Shown one piece after another: positions 32,650 through 43,775 of a DNA stretch of 64,000 bases. Location of the stretch: contig NC_133019.1 in NCBI RefSeq assembly GCF_048564905.1, positions 9,032,501-9,096,500 of the forward strand. The letters are read 5' to 3'. Position numbers and translations under genes: made by a program. Source of the DNA: Vicugna pacos (taxonomy: Eukaryota > Chordata > Mammalia > Artiodactyla > Camelidae). Position 1 is the first letter of the stretch, and each line of letters starts with the position of its first letter. The notes beneath the pieces were generated by a model. The model was not told the origin of the DNA. It saw only the letters and a program-made list of their open reading frames with translations, and did not search any database.

Positions 32650-34110
32650 ATACATATTCAAGTCTCTGGTATCTAAAAATATAATATTTTCAAACAAAAT
32701 GAGAAGACAGAAGAATTTGTTGCAAATCAAAGAACAAGGAAAAAAACCTGAAAAAAAAACCCCAGCTAATGGAACAGAGATAAATAGTTTACCAGATAAA
32801 GAGTACAAAGCATTAATAATAAGAATGCCAAAGAAACAAAGTCACTGATATAGAGAACAAATTAGTGGTTATCAGTGGGGAGAAGGAAAGGGGAGGGGTA
32901 AAATACGGGTAGGGGATTAAAAGGTACGAACTACTATGTATAAAGTAAATAAACTACAAGGACATATTGTACAACACAATGAATACAGCCAATATTTTAT
33001 AATGACTATAAATGGGATATAACCTTAAAAGTTGTAAATTGCTTGTTGTACACCTGAAACTTACATAACATTGTCCATCAACTGTACCTCAATAAAAAAT
33101 AAAAAAGAATGCTAACTGAACTTGGGAAAAGAATAGATGAACACGGTGAGAATTTTTAACAAGGAACGAAAAAACATTAAAAAAAAGAACCAGAGAGCGG
33201 AAGAATACAGTAACTGAAATGAAAGACATATTGGAAGGAATTAACAGCAGACTAGGCAACACGGAAGAACATGTAAGTTGTCTGGAAGATGGAATAATGG
33301 AAATTACCCAATCAGAACAGCAAACAGAAAAACAAATTTGTAAAAATGAGAATGGTTTAACGAACCTCTGGGACAATATCAATCATACAAACATTGACAT
33401 TATAGGGGACCCAGAAGGAGAAGAGAGAGAAAGGGATAAAAAATGTAATTGATGAAATTATGGCTAAAAACTTCCCAAACCTGAAGAAGCAGATATCCAG
33501 GTAAAGGAATCAGAGAATCCCAAAGAAGCTGAACCCAAATAGACACACACGAAGACATACTATAATTAAAATGGCAAAAGTTAAAGAGAGAATTCTAAAG
33601 GTAGCAAGAAAAAGACAGAGTCACATACAAAGGTGCTTCCATTAGGCTCTCTGCTGACTTTTCTACAGAAAATTTGGAGACCAGAAGGGAGTGGCCTGAT
33701 ATATTCAAAGTGCTGGAAAGGGAACACCTACATCCTAGGACACTCTACCCAGCAAATTTAGCATTCAAGATCAAAGGAGAGAGAAGGAACTTCTCAGACA
33801 AGCAAAAACTAAAAGAGTTCACCAACACTAAACTGACCATAAAGGAAGTGTTAAAGGGTCTTCTCTAAGTGGAAAAGAATAGGCTACAAGAAGAATTTAC
33901 AGGAAAGCAAAAAAATCGCATTACAAAGGCAAATATGCAGTAAAGGCTGTGGATGAACTACTCAAATAAGCTAATACAAAGGTTAAAAGACAAATATTTT
34001 GTAAAATCAACCATAATAAACAGTTAAGGGGTAAACATGAAGATGTAAAATATGACATCAAAAATATGAAAGGGGGAGGAGGGGAGTAAAAATGTAGTAT
34101 TTTCCACAAC
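32650..34110 (+). mobile_element. L1 LINE ORF1 region, sense, split by a younger L1 end
   Basis: Plus-strand L1 whose ORF1 is still readable in pieces. 33,219-33,452 translates to a coiled-coil/RRM segment with EGINSRLGNTEEHVSCLEDGI, ITQSEQQTEKQ and LWDNINHTNIDIIGDPEGEE. 33,674-33,868 gives the C-terminal domain with YPANLAFKIKGE and DKQKLKEFT. These are hallmark L1 ORF1p motifs. ORF1p is an RNA-binding chaperone of the L1 particle. The frame is broken between the pieces and the N-terminus is absent. A 5'-truncated L1 3' end sits at 32,831-33,104. The sequence after 33,870 is inter-ORF or early ORF2-like and fades out near 34,110. Confidence 0.85.
32831..33104 (+). mobile_element. 5'-truncated L1 3' end (ungulate type), sense
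   Basis: 'acaaattagtggttatcagt', 'aggacatattgtacaacaca' and 'cttgttgtacacctgaaact', ending 'cctcaataaaaaataaaa', form the last part of an even-toed-ungulate L1. 'aagaatgccaa' before it and 'aagaatgctaa' after it (33,105-33,115) are its target duplication. It is younger than the ORF1-bearing L1 it interrupts. Confidence 0.88.
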
Positions 34111-34229
34111 ACCCCAATCACCTGGTCATGTAAACAACAGTTGGGTACTTCAAGAGATGGAGAACTCGAAAGCAGCCCAGTCATTCCCTAGCTTTGATTA
34201 GTAGGAGCTTCTTCCTTTGTCCATTTAAC

Positions 34230-34560
34230 TCCTAAAGCTTTCATCCTACCCTTAATGACCACAGAGAACCAGCCTTTCAAATATCTAGCAAATGCTGGCA
34301 GAACCTTCTTGAGTTTTCTCTCTCCCAGCTACCCATCCCCAGATCCTTCAGTTATTCCTTACCTACTACGTTTTTTTGGTTTCTTCATCATCTTGCCCAC
34401 TGCCCTCCAAATACATTGTTTATCTCTTTCCCTCTTAAAGGATGGCACCCAAAACTAAAAGCAAAGGTGGGATTTAACCAGCACAGAGAGCCAGCTTATC
34501 CCCACTTCTGCTCTCAATACTGTTTCTTTTACCCAATTAACATTGTACGCATTTAGATAC
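34230..34560 (-). repeat. CR1/L3-like LINE relic, antisense
   Basis: The order 'cagatccttcagttattcct', 'tgcccactgccctccaaata', 'ggcacccaaaactaaaagca' and 'gatttaaccagcacagagag' recalls the antisense 3' part of CR1/L3 LINEs. Very old and diverged. Family assignment is from memory. Confidence 0.45.
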
Positions 34561-34589
34561 ACCCAAGATTCAGAAGGTGGCAACAAGGT

Positions 34590-34735
34590 GATGTCCATTC
34601 CCCTGAAGTCTAGTACTGCCACTGATTAAGTACGGCGGGGGAGACTTTGGGATTTTCTGCACCAGATTAAAGTTTCCTAATCACCAACTTTACGGCTGAT
34701 GAAAGACAGTTGTGAGGACTGAAGTGGCTTCCTGA
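34590..34735 (+). repeat. Possible MIR SINE, sense
   Basis: 'tctagtactgccactgatta' and 'agactttgggattttctgca' loosely follow the MIR core. Weak. Confidence 0.4.
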
Positions 34736-34738
34736 TTC

Positions 34739-35547
34739 CGGGTTTTTTTGTTTTTATTTGTTTTGTTTTTTTATTGAAGTATTGTCAGTTTACAATCTTG
34801 CATCAATTTCTGGTATACAGTATAATGTTTCAGTCATACATGTACATATACTTCTTTTCATATTCTTTTTTATTATACATCACTACAAGATACTGAATAT
34901 AGTTCTTTGTGCTATACAGTTGAAATCTGTTTATTTTATATATAGTAGTATCTGCAAATGTCAAACTTCCAGTTTATCCCTTCCTGCCCCATTTCCCCCT
35001 CCAGTAACCATAAGTTCATTTTCTATGTCTGTGAGTCTGTCTCTGTTTTGTGGATACATTCATTTGTATTTTTCTTTTTTAGATTCCACATATAAGTAAT
35101 ATCATATGGTATTTTTCTTTCTCTTTCTGGCTTATTTCACTTAGAATATCAATTTCCAGGTCCATCCATGGTGCTGCAAATGGCATTATTTAATTCTTTT
35201 TTATGACTGAGTAGTATTCCATTGTAAATATACCACAACTTCTTTATCAAGTCATCTGTTGATGAACATTTAGGTTGTTTCCATGTCTTGGCTATTGTAA
35301 ATAGTGCTGCTATGAACATTGGGGTGCATGCATCTTTTCGAATTAGAGTTCCCTCTGGATATATGCCCAGGAGTGGGATTGCTAGGTCATCTGGTAGGTC
35401 TATTTTTAGTTTTGTAAGGAATCTCCATATGCTTTTCTATAATGGCTGCACCAAACTACATTCCCACCAACAGTGTGGCGGGGGGGTCCCTTTTCTCCAC
35501 ATCCTCCTCAGCATTTATCTTGATTCCTGTTTTGAAGTCAGTAGTGA
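34739..35547 (-). mobile_element. L1 LINE 3' end (ungulate type), antisense
   Basis: About 800 bp. The plus strand starts with a T-rich inverted tail and 'ttattgaagtattgtcagtt', then 'gaatatagttctttgtgcta', 'tggcattatttaattctttt', 'ggatatatgcccaggagtgg' and 'cattcccaccaacagtgtgg'. This is the ORF2 C-terminus and 3' UTR read backward. 'gcttcctgattc' before it and 'gcctcctgattc' after it form the target duplication. The plus-strand open stretches here are antisense artefacts. Confidence 0.92.
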
Positions 35548-35559
35548 AGCCTCCTGATT

Positions 35560-36030
35560 CTTCTCCTTACTGATCATGGCAGAAGTAGGAGCTCCCCTGG
35601 CAGAGAAATTCCACAGTATTGTCCTAAGAGTCATTCCTGGAGGCCCAACCTAGAATATGTTTCATCCAGCACATCCAACAATTCTGTAATTACCAAATGC
35701 TTTATATTAAAATATTTTGCTGCTTGAAATAGATAGAGTGCTTTCTGTTCCCCATAATTGTATACTAACCATCTTGAACAATGAGTAGAACTTCTCAAGA
35801 CAGAAAAATGATAGCAACTTAAAGTGTTGCTTCATATTCATGTGTATGTAATATCCATGGGGCTGGAGTATGGATGGACAGATGGTTGGACTTGTGGATG
35901 GATGGATACAGGAGACACTATCTTCCTGTCTCCACTTGTTCACCCCATCAAATCACAGGGTAGCAACACTGGCTGGCATCTATATTACTGGCCAGAATAT
36001 GTAGTTTGGCTACAATTATAAATCCTACTG
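35560..36030. other. Unique sequence
   Basis: Nothing recognised except a short 'gatgg' tandem run at about 35,871-35,910. Confidence 0.35.
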
Positions 36031-36560
36031 TATTGATCAGGATTCTTGGTTACTGGGGACAGAAATACAACTCAAAACAACTCAAGCAAAAAAGGGGGAT
36101 TAATAATAATTGGACAACAGAAAAGGCAGGAATGGTTGTGACCTTAGGGACAACTAAACCAGGGATCAAATGTTCTAAAGAGTCTTTCTCTTCATCTCTC
36201 ATCTCTGCATCTCTTTAAATATTATATTTATTGTCCCAAACTATCTTACCCAACAGAGTGTGGTATATGGCTGCCAGCTACTCCAGATTTATATCCCAGA
36301 TGCTCCAAAACCAGAGACAAAAATGAAAGCCCTCTTCTCTCAACTGAAATTTGAAAAAACCCAAGATAAAACTTCTGAACGTGGTTTGGATCTTATATGC
36401 CCATCCGCTGGACCAATCACTATGGCCCGAGAGTGAGGCACTATGGCTAGCCCAGCCTGGACCACAGGGGAGTGGAGCCTATTAGCAAGAGGAGGCGGGA
36501 GAACAGACACTGAGCGCACAGAGCAGGGCTCACCCCCAAACTCAAAATGTTCTGGATGAT
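36031..36560. repeat. Interspersed repeat, family not named
   Basis: 'ttgatcaggattcttggtta', 'aaaacaactcaagcaaaaaa', 'catctctgcatctc', 'tggaccaatcactatggccc' and 'tagcccagcctggacc' follow the order of a repeat seen many times in mammalian genomes. I cannot recall its name with confidence. It may be an old LTR or DNA element and is best treated as a fossil. Confidence 0.5.
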
Positions 36561-36824
36561 TCACTAATTGTAGCTGTTAGGCTTTTAGATGTTCACTCTT
36601 CTCAGAGGATTTAAAAACCACATGACTCCTACATTGAGAAATCTGTCTCGGTATTACTACTCTGGTGAACATGTTTCTGAAAAATTTCATCCATGGATGG
36701 CTTTGGTCATAAGGCACTTAAGATCAGTTATTTGTCCACATCTACCATTTAGAATCTAGAAATAATTTGTAAAATGGCCTTTGGGTAGGTAGAAGAGGCA
36801 TTTTAAAAGTCAAGATACAGGGAT
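36561..36824. other. Unique sequence
   Basis: No recognised repeat, exon or RNA between the unnamed repeat and the L1 3' terminus. Confidence 0.3.
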
Positions 36825-36966
36825 GATGAAAAAGTCCTGGAGATAAACACTGGTCATGGTTACACAACATGGTGAATATACTTACTGCCACTCAATTGTA
36901 CACTTTAAAAATGGTTAAAATATTAAATCTTGTGCCTATTTGACCACAATAAAAACATTTGAAATG
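36825..36966 (+). repeat. Short L1 3' terminus, sense
   Basis: 'atggttacacaacatggtga', 'actgccactcaattgtacac', 'aaatggttaaaatattaaat' and 'gaccacaataaaaacat' are the last 140 bp of an old L1. Confidence 0.8.
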
Positions 36967-37999
36967 AAGTTAAGTATCTAATTTATTTGTCCATTCATGA
37001 ATTCATTGATTTTACTTCAGTCTCAAAGGAAATCTAGGGTGTATGGGCATAGCTGTGGAATAATGGGATCCAAAATGGTAGGGCTGGGATGCTCTCAGTG
37101 CCCTCAGCTCTCCGAGCGGAAATCCACGGCGCCATCGAATTCCTGGGCTCAAAGAGTTAGCACAGATCATCTAGTTCATCTTCCACTTGCCACAAAAGAC
37201 CATTTCACTCCATCCATCAAGGACACCTAATTCATCCTAGACACAGATGCTCAACTGGTTCAGAAGTGCCACTGACAGTAACTGCCTCCCCAGGCTTCAT
37301 AAGCCAAACTGAGGTGTGGCCCAGACTGGAAAGGAATCCTCTTGTGAAGGACGTGAGGACAGTGTCCCCACCCCCTGCCATGTCACAATGAACCAATGGG
37401 TGTTTTCCTTCCAACCCGCAGAAACGCTATTAGAGGAAAAATGAAGTCTTCCATGCTCTTAACCTTAAGAACCTGAAACTGCTCTGAAAGAGGAAAGAGG
37501 AGGCATAATGTTTTTCTTCCCTAAAAAACAGCAAATGATAAGCTCACGGAAGGCTAAGCTGACCTGGTAAAGTTGTCTGTGATCAATTGAGGCTCTAGAA
37601 ACAGAGAGATGAAAAATTCACTGCTAGGCCCCCATTTCCCTCTGTCAGGGCATCAGGCTTTTGGATAGCTATTCAAGTCTCCGATGAGACTAAGGCTATC
37701 ATGGAGAAGCCAGCCTTCCGAAAAGAATTAAGGGTATTTCTACAGAACTGGGTTAAGTCAGAGATACTCTCTGGTCAATTGGCCATAATCTGTCATCTTT
37801 CATGTGCTTTTCATTTTTAGCTCTGCTGAGATCTCTTTCTTTTATCAAAAAAAAAATGAAGAAGATTTTTGGTTTATTGTTTATACATATTGCATTACAG
37901 AGAAATCAGAAAGTAACTAGGGGAAAAAAAAGAAAGAAAGTAAAAACTCCCATTATGCATTCCTTTAACAGATTTCATTGAAAGCTCACTAATGCCAGG
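36967..37999. other. Unique sequence
   Basis: No repeat or exon recognised. The short frames at 36,997-37,230 (plus) and 37,232-37,414 (minus) have no family features. Confidence 0.35.
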
Positions 38000-38542
38000 C
38001 TGATATTACAGTTTTCTGTCATTGTAACAAACTACCTCAAAACTTAGTTCCTGCAATACCAATTAATTTTGCTCACAAATTTTGTGGGTCAAGAATCAGG
38101 GAATGACTCAGCTGGAACCAGGTGATGTTTGCTGGGCTGGAGGACTGGAGGGTTGACTTCCAAGATGGCATCTTTACACACATGTCTAGAACCTCAGTGC
38201 TCCTTGGCCATTCTGTCTCTCTCTCTCTCCCCCAACATAACGTCCCTTTCTCTGGGGCTTCTCCACTTCGTCTGGATTTCTCACCGCAGGGTTGTCTCAC
38301 AGGAGTCAGGCACCTTAGGTGATGATTAACTTCCGCAGAGCAGGTGTTCTAAGAAACCCAAGTGAATGCCTTACAAGTCCCTGAAGTCACTTCTGCCAGG
38401 TTTTATGCATCAGAGTGAGTCAGTAAGGCCAACCCAGATCCAAGGGAGGGAAGGAAGAGACTCTGCCTGCCCGTGGGGGTGTGGCATGCGGACACGGGGA
38501 GGAAAGACTTGATGGTGGTCATCCTGGAGAAGAGCTACCACA
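38000..38542 (-). mobile_element. MLT1-like MaLR LTR
   Basis: In inverted order: 'attgtaacaaactacctcaa', 'tttgtgggtcaagaatcagg', 'ttgacttccaagatggcatc' and, at the end, 'gagaagagctaccaca'. These match an older MLT1-type LTR with the outer ends recognisable. It is a fossil without an internal region, probably early placental or older. Confidence 0.65.
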
Positions 38543-38549
38543 CACAGTG

Positions 38550-39000
38550 CTGGAAGATTCTAGATACAGTCTCTGTCCTCACAGAGGAAGAACGGATAAC
38601 ACAAATAAGAATCCAATTCCTTGCAGGGAGACGAGAGGTAGGCTGCAGAGTAGGAACACATGGAAAGAGAACCCAACCCAGACTTGAGAGGTCAACAGAG
38701 GGTTTCTGGGCTGGAAAATATTGAACACGAGACCTGGACCAAACATGAGGTGACTGTGTAAAATGGAGGAACAAGAGAGCCAGTGTTCTCAAAGTTGGAG
38801 AGACAATATTCTAGAAGGCCCAGGAGAAAAAGAGAAAGAGCATCGTATCCAAAAAGCCTGAAATAATTCCAGTATATCAGAACAGTAGGGTGAAAGGGTA
38901 TGAAGGCTGAAAGATGAAGTTGAAAAGACCAGCACATAAATCCCCACTCTTCTCTATGTAAAGGTAGACATGCATTAAAAAAATACATTTTATATACAAA
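38550..39000 (-). repeat. Possible antisense L2
   Basis: 'gatacagtctctgtcctcac' at the left matches the inverted L2 3' block, followed by purine-rich text compatible with L2. Weak. Confidence 0.4.
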
Positions 39001-39029
39001 GATGGATTCATGGCATTCATGAGGTTTCG

Positions 39030-39440
39030 TGGTCCACATTTCATCCCTTTATGTTGTTAACATCTTTTCTTTCTCAATAAATATACTTCTAAAATATCAC
39101 TTTAAATAGATGTATAGTATTCACTTTTTGGTTCTATGTTACTTTATTTAACCAATCTCTTATTGTAGGATATTTAGAGTATTTCCAATTTCCCAATTTA
39201 TCCTCATAGATAAATCTTCAAGTTTTTAATGACATTTGGTTCAACATATATGAATACAGGTTTTTGATACATAGTGCCAACTTGCTTTCCAGAAATTTTT
39301 ATTGACGTTCAAAGTCCCACTAGAAATGTAACAAGAGTAACTATTTCCCTATATGCTCTCCACCAATAGGAAAAATCATTTTGTTTTTACTTTTTACCAG
39401 TTTCACAAGCTTCAATTTACATTGCTGTAATTACTGGGGA
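39030..39440 (-). repeat. Antisense old L1 3' end
   Basis: 'tttaaccaatctcttattgt', 'taatgacatttggttcaaca', 'gttcaaagtcccactagaaa' and 'tgtaacaagagtaactattt' follow the antisense L1 3' order. Heavily diverged. Confidence 0.65.
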
Positions 39441-39769
39441 AATGGAACTTTTTGTATGCTGGTGGTTCTTTTTTTGTAAGCATCTGAAGACAATAAACTT
39501 ATCAAAAATAGATGAGTGGCTAGACTTCAAACTTTAAGATGTTATGAAAACGTAATAGGCAAAATTTAATCTACTAGTACATTTAAACTGTAGTTTGATA
39601 ATACCTCTTTCTGCCTTTTTTTCTTCTTAAGTGCTTCTGTGTTTGAGCTGTTCTGAAATAGTCACGGTGACTTCATAGGGAAGGAGGAAAGAAAGTCAAG
39701 GGTTGTGACAGATCAGAGATCCAGACTATGTTCAATTCCAGTTAAATAGGTGAAGTGGGGTGAGTGGGG
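39441..39769. other. AT-rich unique sequence
   Basis: No repeat, exon or RNA recognised. Confidence 0.3.
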
Positions 39770-40020
39770 GGAGGCTTATTTCATTCATGATAACTCATTG
39801 GTTCTCTCTTTTAATGCATTTAATGATCCTGTGAGCTTAATGACTGTTGCAATTAAAGTCACCCTGCTTAAGCATTGTGAATTACATTATGCTTGTTAGA
39901 GGCTGCCTTTGATAAAACATAATAGCAAGTCATCTCTTTTACATCATAACTCATTTTAAATATTGCTTTTCCATATCTGTCCTTGCTCAGTTGATTTATT
40001 ACCTGGTACTCCCAAGACAT
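39770..40020. promoter_or_regulatory. Candidate conserved non-coding element
   Basis: A repeat-free AT-rich block packed with homeobox/POU-like words: 'ttaatgcatttaatga' (39,811-39,826), 'ttgcaattaaag' (39,847-39,858) and 'gaattacattatgc' (39,879-39,892). A TCF/LEF-type 'gcctttgata' lies at 39,905-39,914. Its texture resembles developmental enhancers. Conservation cannot be tested here. Confidence 0.4.
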
Positions 40021-41049
40021 GTAATAAAAAGAAAGTTAGGATCAGAGTAATTCTTCCAGTGTCTGGATAAGGACGCAGCCAAGGGGGAGATGGCTTTCTC
40101 CAACAATGGAGATGGAAGTGAGGGTGGCAATCAGAATTAAAGTAGGATAGTTATACAAAAGGAAAATATTAGCTTTTTCTGGCCTCTTTGCCCTCCCTCC
40201 CTTTGGATGGAAAAATCAACACAAGCCAGGTCTCCACTAGGAAGACTTGAGAGATTTACTTACTCAGATTAACCAGGGGGATGGATCTGAGAGCCAGGAT
40301 GGGGGACAGGGGCTAGGAAATACTGCAGGTTTGGTTTTGTCCACTTAACTTTTCCAAGAAAAATTTTAACATAGACATATGAAATCAAAACTCAACAATA
40401 ATCTTATGAAATTGACCAATATTGACTTTTTGAGGCCAAAAAAAAAAAACCTCAACATCTTTATGATGCTTTTTAAGTTACCCTCCACCCTCATCCTCAA
40501 AGCATAGGAATTGTTGTTCTCATTCTCTTCTTCATTTTGCTCCAGAAACCAAGACTCAGCCCACTGCCCATTCCATCCAAATGGCTTCCTGGAGTCAAGC
40601 CAACTAATGCCTAATGTTTAATGTGAATCCATAACCTTGTGTCCAAAATCTTTGTCCTTAACTTGTAACATTCACAAAGGATGCATTTGGAGTTGGTTAA
40701 GGTGTTGATTGTATTAGATATAACAGCTCAGTGATTCACCGGGATTTCTCTCTGATTCATCTCAATCGACAACACATAGTTATAGATGGAGAAATGTCTA
40801 GTGGGGTACACCATCACGTTCTTGGGGACCAAAGGAGTAGTTTCCCTGTGTATTGTCTTTGTGCTTTCTTGTCTACTGCTACTGGCTTCTCTGTGCTATT
40901 TCCATAAATAATAGAATAAAGTGTGCTCCATTTCACACACCCAGCATAAGGTCTTGAATGGACAGATAGAGAAAAGTTCACAAATCTCTGTGCAACATCA
41001 CCGGCTAACGAAATTACTTTTCAAGAAACAGAGTTGTTTCGTAGAAAAT
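40021..41049. other. Unique sequence
   Basis: No repeat or exon recognised. An A-run lies near 40,440. Confidence 0.35.
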
Positions 41050-41250
41050 GCACTAACAGCAGAAAAAAGATCTGTATTTGAGACCCATTTCTGGCACCAC
41101 CCTGCTATCCCTCCTTAGATGAGTTATTTTAACTTCAGTTGACCTCTGTTTCCTCATCTGTAAAGAGAAAGGTTCGACTCTCGTATCTCTACTCCCTTTG
41201 ACCACTGAATGACTGATCTGCATTGCTGTTGGGGTCACTTCCAGTGGGTT
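41050..41250 (+). repeat. MIR SINE, sense
   Basis: 'gagttattttaacttcagtt' and 'gacctctgtttcctcatctg' are diagnostic MIR core, followed by 'taaagagaaagg'. Confidence 0.8.
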
Positions 41251-41689
41251 TTGTGATATAAGTTTAGTAATGTTTCCTTTCAAGATATTTCCCTATGAAA
41301 ATACTCATTCTAGAAGTACGTGTTCTCTTACTACCTTAAAAAAGAGGGAAAATAATGATACAAAAGCTTTAGAAGAAAGTCAAATTAGAACAACATATGT
41401 TTCTGTACACACATGCACTCACACACACACCCCTTTAATTTAGTTTTGAGTGTCTTATTCACCTCAGGTTAAAAAAAAAAACACATTGATAATATAATAA
41501 CAAAATGGACCTAGATGTCCTTTTCCATTTTTAATGCACGCTTAACTTATTCTTCAATTTTAATATACTTCCTTACACTGCTGAGGTCTACAGAAGACTA
41601 TGTCCTTCCTAAATTGCTGTAGGAGACATCTTTGATATGCCAGTTGCCTAAATTCTATTGTTTCTTGGGAAATAATAACAAGAGCTCAC
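41251..41689. other. Unique sequence
   Basis: Nothing recognised except a decayed CA patch at about 41,408-41,433. Confidence 0.35.
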
Positions 41690-41765
41690 ATTTGTGTACC
41701 ACTCTGTGGCTTGTATTATTTAATGTCATTCTCATCAGGATTATATTAGTGGCCCTTGATCCTCA
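41690..41765 (-). repeat. MIR fragment, antisense
   Basis: 'gagctcacatttgtgtacca' and 'ttgtattatttaatgtcatt' are the inverted MIR 3' half. Confidence 0.5.
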
Positions 41766-41914
41766 ATTCTGAACACACCGTCTATAATTCCATCCCCCTA
41801 AAACCTCTAGAAATAAGTTAACATTAAAATAAGTATCATGTGTTAAAATGAGGTTGATCCCAAACACCTTCTTCGAAAAAAAGGAAAATCAGCCAAACAA
41901 TTTAAGTTATAAAA

Positions 41915-42400
41915 TGTAGAATGAATACAATGAAATGGGCACTCTAATACCCATTAATGAAACTACACACAATTGGTACAATCTTTCTGGAAAAAAATTT
42001 GGGAAAATGCACCCAGAGCCTAGAAATATTTGTACCTTAGTGATTCTTCTTTTATTAGCATAGCTTAAGGTAAAATCTGACAGGCAAAGATTTTTTTTAA
42101 TAAAGGTTTCATGTACGAATAATTTATAATAAAGGAGAACTGGATCCAATCTAAATGACCAGTGCAAGATAATGGCTTAGTGAATTATGATGTATCCATT
42201 TGATGGAACATTATGTAGTCACCAAAAATATTTTTTCAGAATTCTTAATGATATGAAAAACGTCTCTGATGTTTCATTAAGTGAAAAATGTCATAAAATT
42301 ACACGCTAAAGTTTAACCTCAAAAATTACATACCCAATAAAAATAGAACAAAGTGTCTCAATACTGTATTATTATTATTATTTTATGTTTTCTTTGAGTT
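41915..42400 (+). repeat. Old L1/HAL1 3' end, sense
   Basis: 'tgaattatgatgtatccatt', 'tgatggaacattatgtagtc' and 'taagtgaaaaatgtcataaa' are the 3' UTR block common to old L1 and HAL1, preceded by 'attggtacaatctttctgga'. Confidence 0.75.
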
Positions 42401-42619
42401 TTTCTGCAGTTTCCAAATTTTCCATGCTGGGCATCTGCTGCTTTTAAAATCAGAAACAAAATACCCATAGAAATAAACTAAAATGAAAAACAGCTTGTAT
42501 CACGAGAACTTGAGTAGCAAAAAGGCTGAGGGGGTGAAATGTTTCAGAGCCTTTAGTGTTGAGACAAACTACAGATTTATGAGGAACGTTTTCGGAATCT
42601 CTTTGCTGAAAATCAAGTC

Positions 42620-43030
42620 GTCATCCAACAACCATTTTCCAAATACCTACTACACACTTCCTCTGGGGCCCTGCATGCTATTCTTATCCGGTCCAGACCA
42701 GACACCTTGCAGACCACCACCCTGCAGTGAGTGTGAACACACATCAGGCAGCCACTGAGCCAGGCAGTGGAGACACCAAGTGAGATGTACCGTGTGCCCT
42801 GCCTTTGCGGGACTACAGTTCTAGAAGAAGAGGTCTCTGAAAATTCTCTCTGAAATATAGGTGTAAATGTTTTAAAAAGAGGATTGGGTTTCTGCAGAAT
42901 AATTGCAGAAGAAGTAGTCATTTTCTCTGGAGACCTCAGGAACGGACTTCCCAGAACAAGAGAAAGGGGAGCCTTGCAGAATGGGCAGGATTACAGCAGA
43001 AAGCAAGAGAAACACCCCTATATGCTCCCG
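42620..43030 (-). repeat. Probable antisense L2
   Basis: 'ccaaatacctactacacact' at the left is the inverted L2/MIR 3' end. 'agccaggcagtggagacacc' and 'gcgggactacagttctagaa' follow L2 order. Confidence 0.55.
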
Positions 43031-43319
43031 AGGCTGGAGAACTAGATGCACAGAAGCACAGAGGCAAGACGGAAGCCAGGGCACGTCTGGGCTCTAGGAA
43101 AGCTCCTCCTAGCAAGAGCGAGGGGTCTCCTGGGAAGTGGCTGGACATGGTTGCTTAAGGGCATTTAATTCATTTTCTGAATCAGTAGCTAATGGACAGA
43201 ACAGAGTCTTCGCTCAATTATTGTAGATATTCTGGGGCCCCAACCATCGGGAAAAATTGGGAACCACGATACCCTTGCATAAAGGCACATGTCAGAGGCA
43301 TCAGATAGTGTTCTAAACA
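43031..43319. other. Unique sequence
   Basis: Nothing recognised. Confidence 0.3.
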
Positions 43320-43540
43320 ATAACAGTATTCCTTTACTTTTGGGTAGCACCTTTCAATTTACAAAGTCTTTCTCTGAGGTTTATCTCTTTTGCTTTTCAC
43401 AGCCACCCAGTGAGACAAGCATTACTATCACCACTTTACCGATTAGGAAACACTCTCAAAGAGATCCGATGAGTCATCCCCGGTGACAGCACGAGTAAGT
43501 GACAGTGGGGGGGTGTCAGATCTTCCAACTCCATTGAATT
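43320..43540 (-). repeat. MIR SINE, antisense
   Basis: 'tagcacctttcaatttacaa', 'catta ctatcaccactttac'-type text and 'agcacgagtaagtgacagtg' give the inverted MIR order. Confidence 0.75.
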
Positions 43541-43689
43541 GCTTTCCATCCTGGAGCTGCCTTTGAACCAGAGACACACCCTGGACGTCCAGCTCTCTTT
43601 TACCCTCATTCTGAATTTCATTTTTAATCATTGTCAACGTCTTCTTTCTTCTTGGATTAGAGAGTACAGAGTGTTCTGTTTAGACTGGG

Positions 43690-43775
43690 TTTGGATTCTT
43701 CAAAGCCATTCTCTACTTTCGAAGTGCTTTCACACCTCATTTATCCTTGCAACTTTTCAGGTAATTCAGACAAAT
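43690..43775 (-). repeat. MIR fragment, antisense
   Basis: 'gaagtgctttcacacctcat' followed by 'ttatccttgcaac' is the inverted MIR 3' half. Confidence 0.55.

Noticed and set aside
34758-35557. Plus-strand frames of 113 and 89 codons
   Set aside because: They are the antisense of an L1 3' end.
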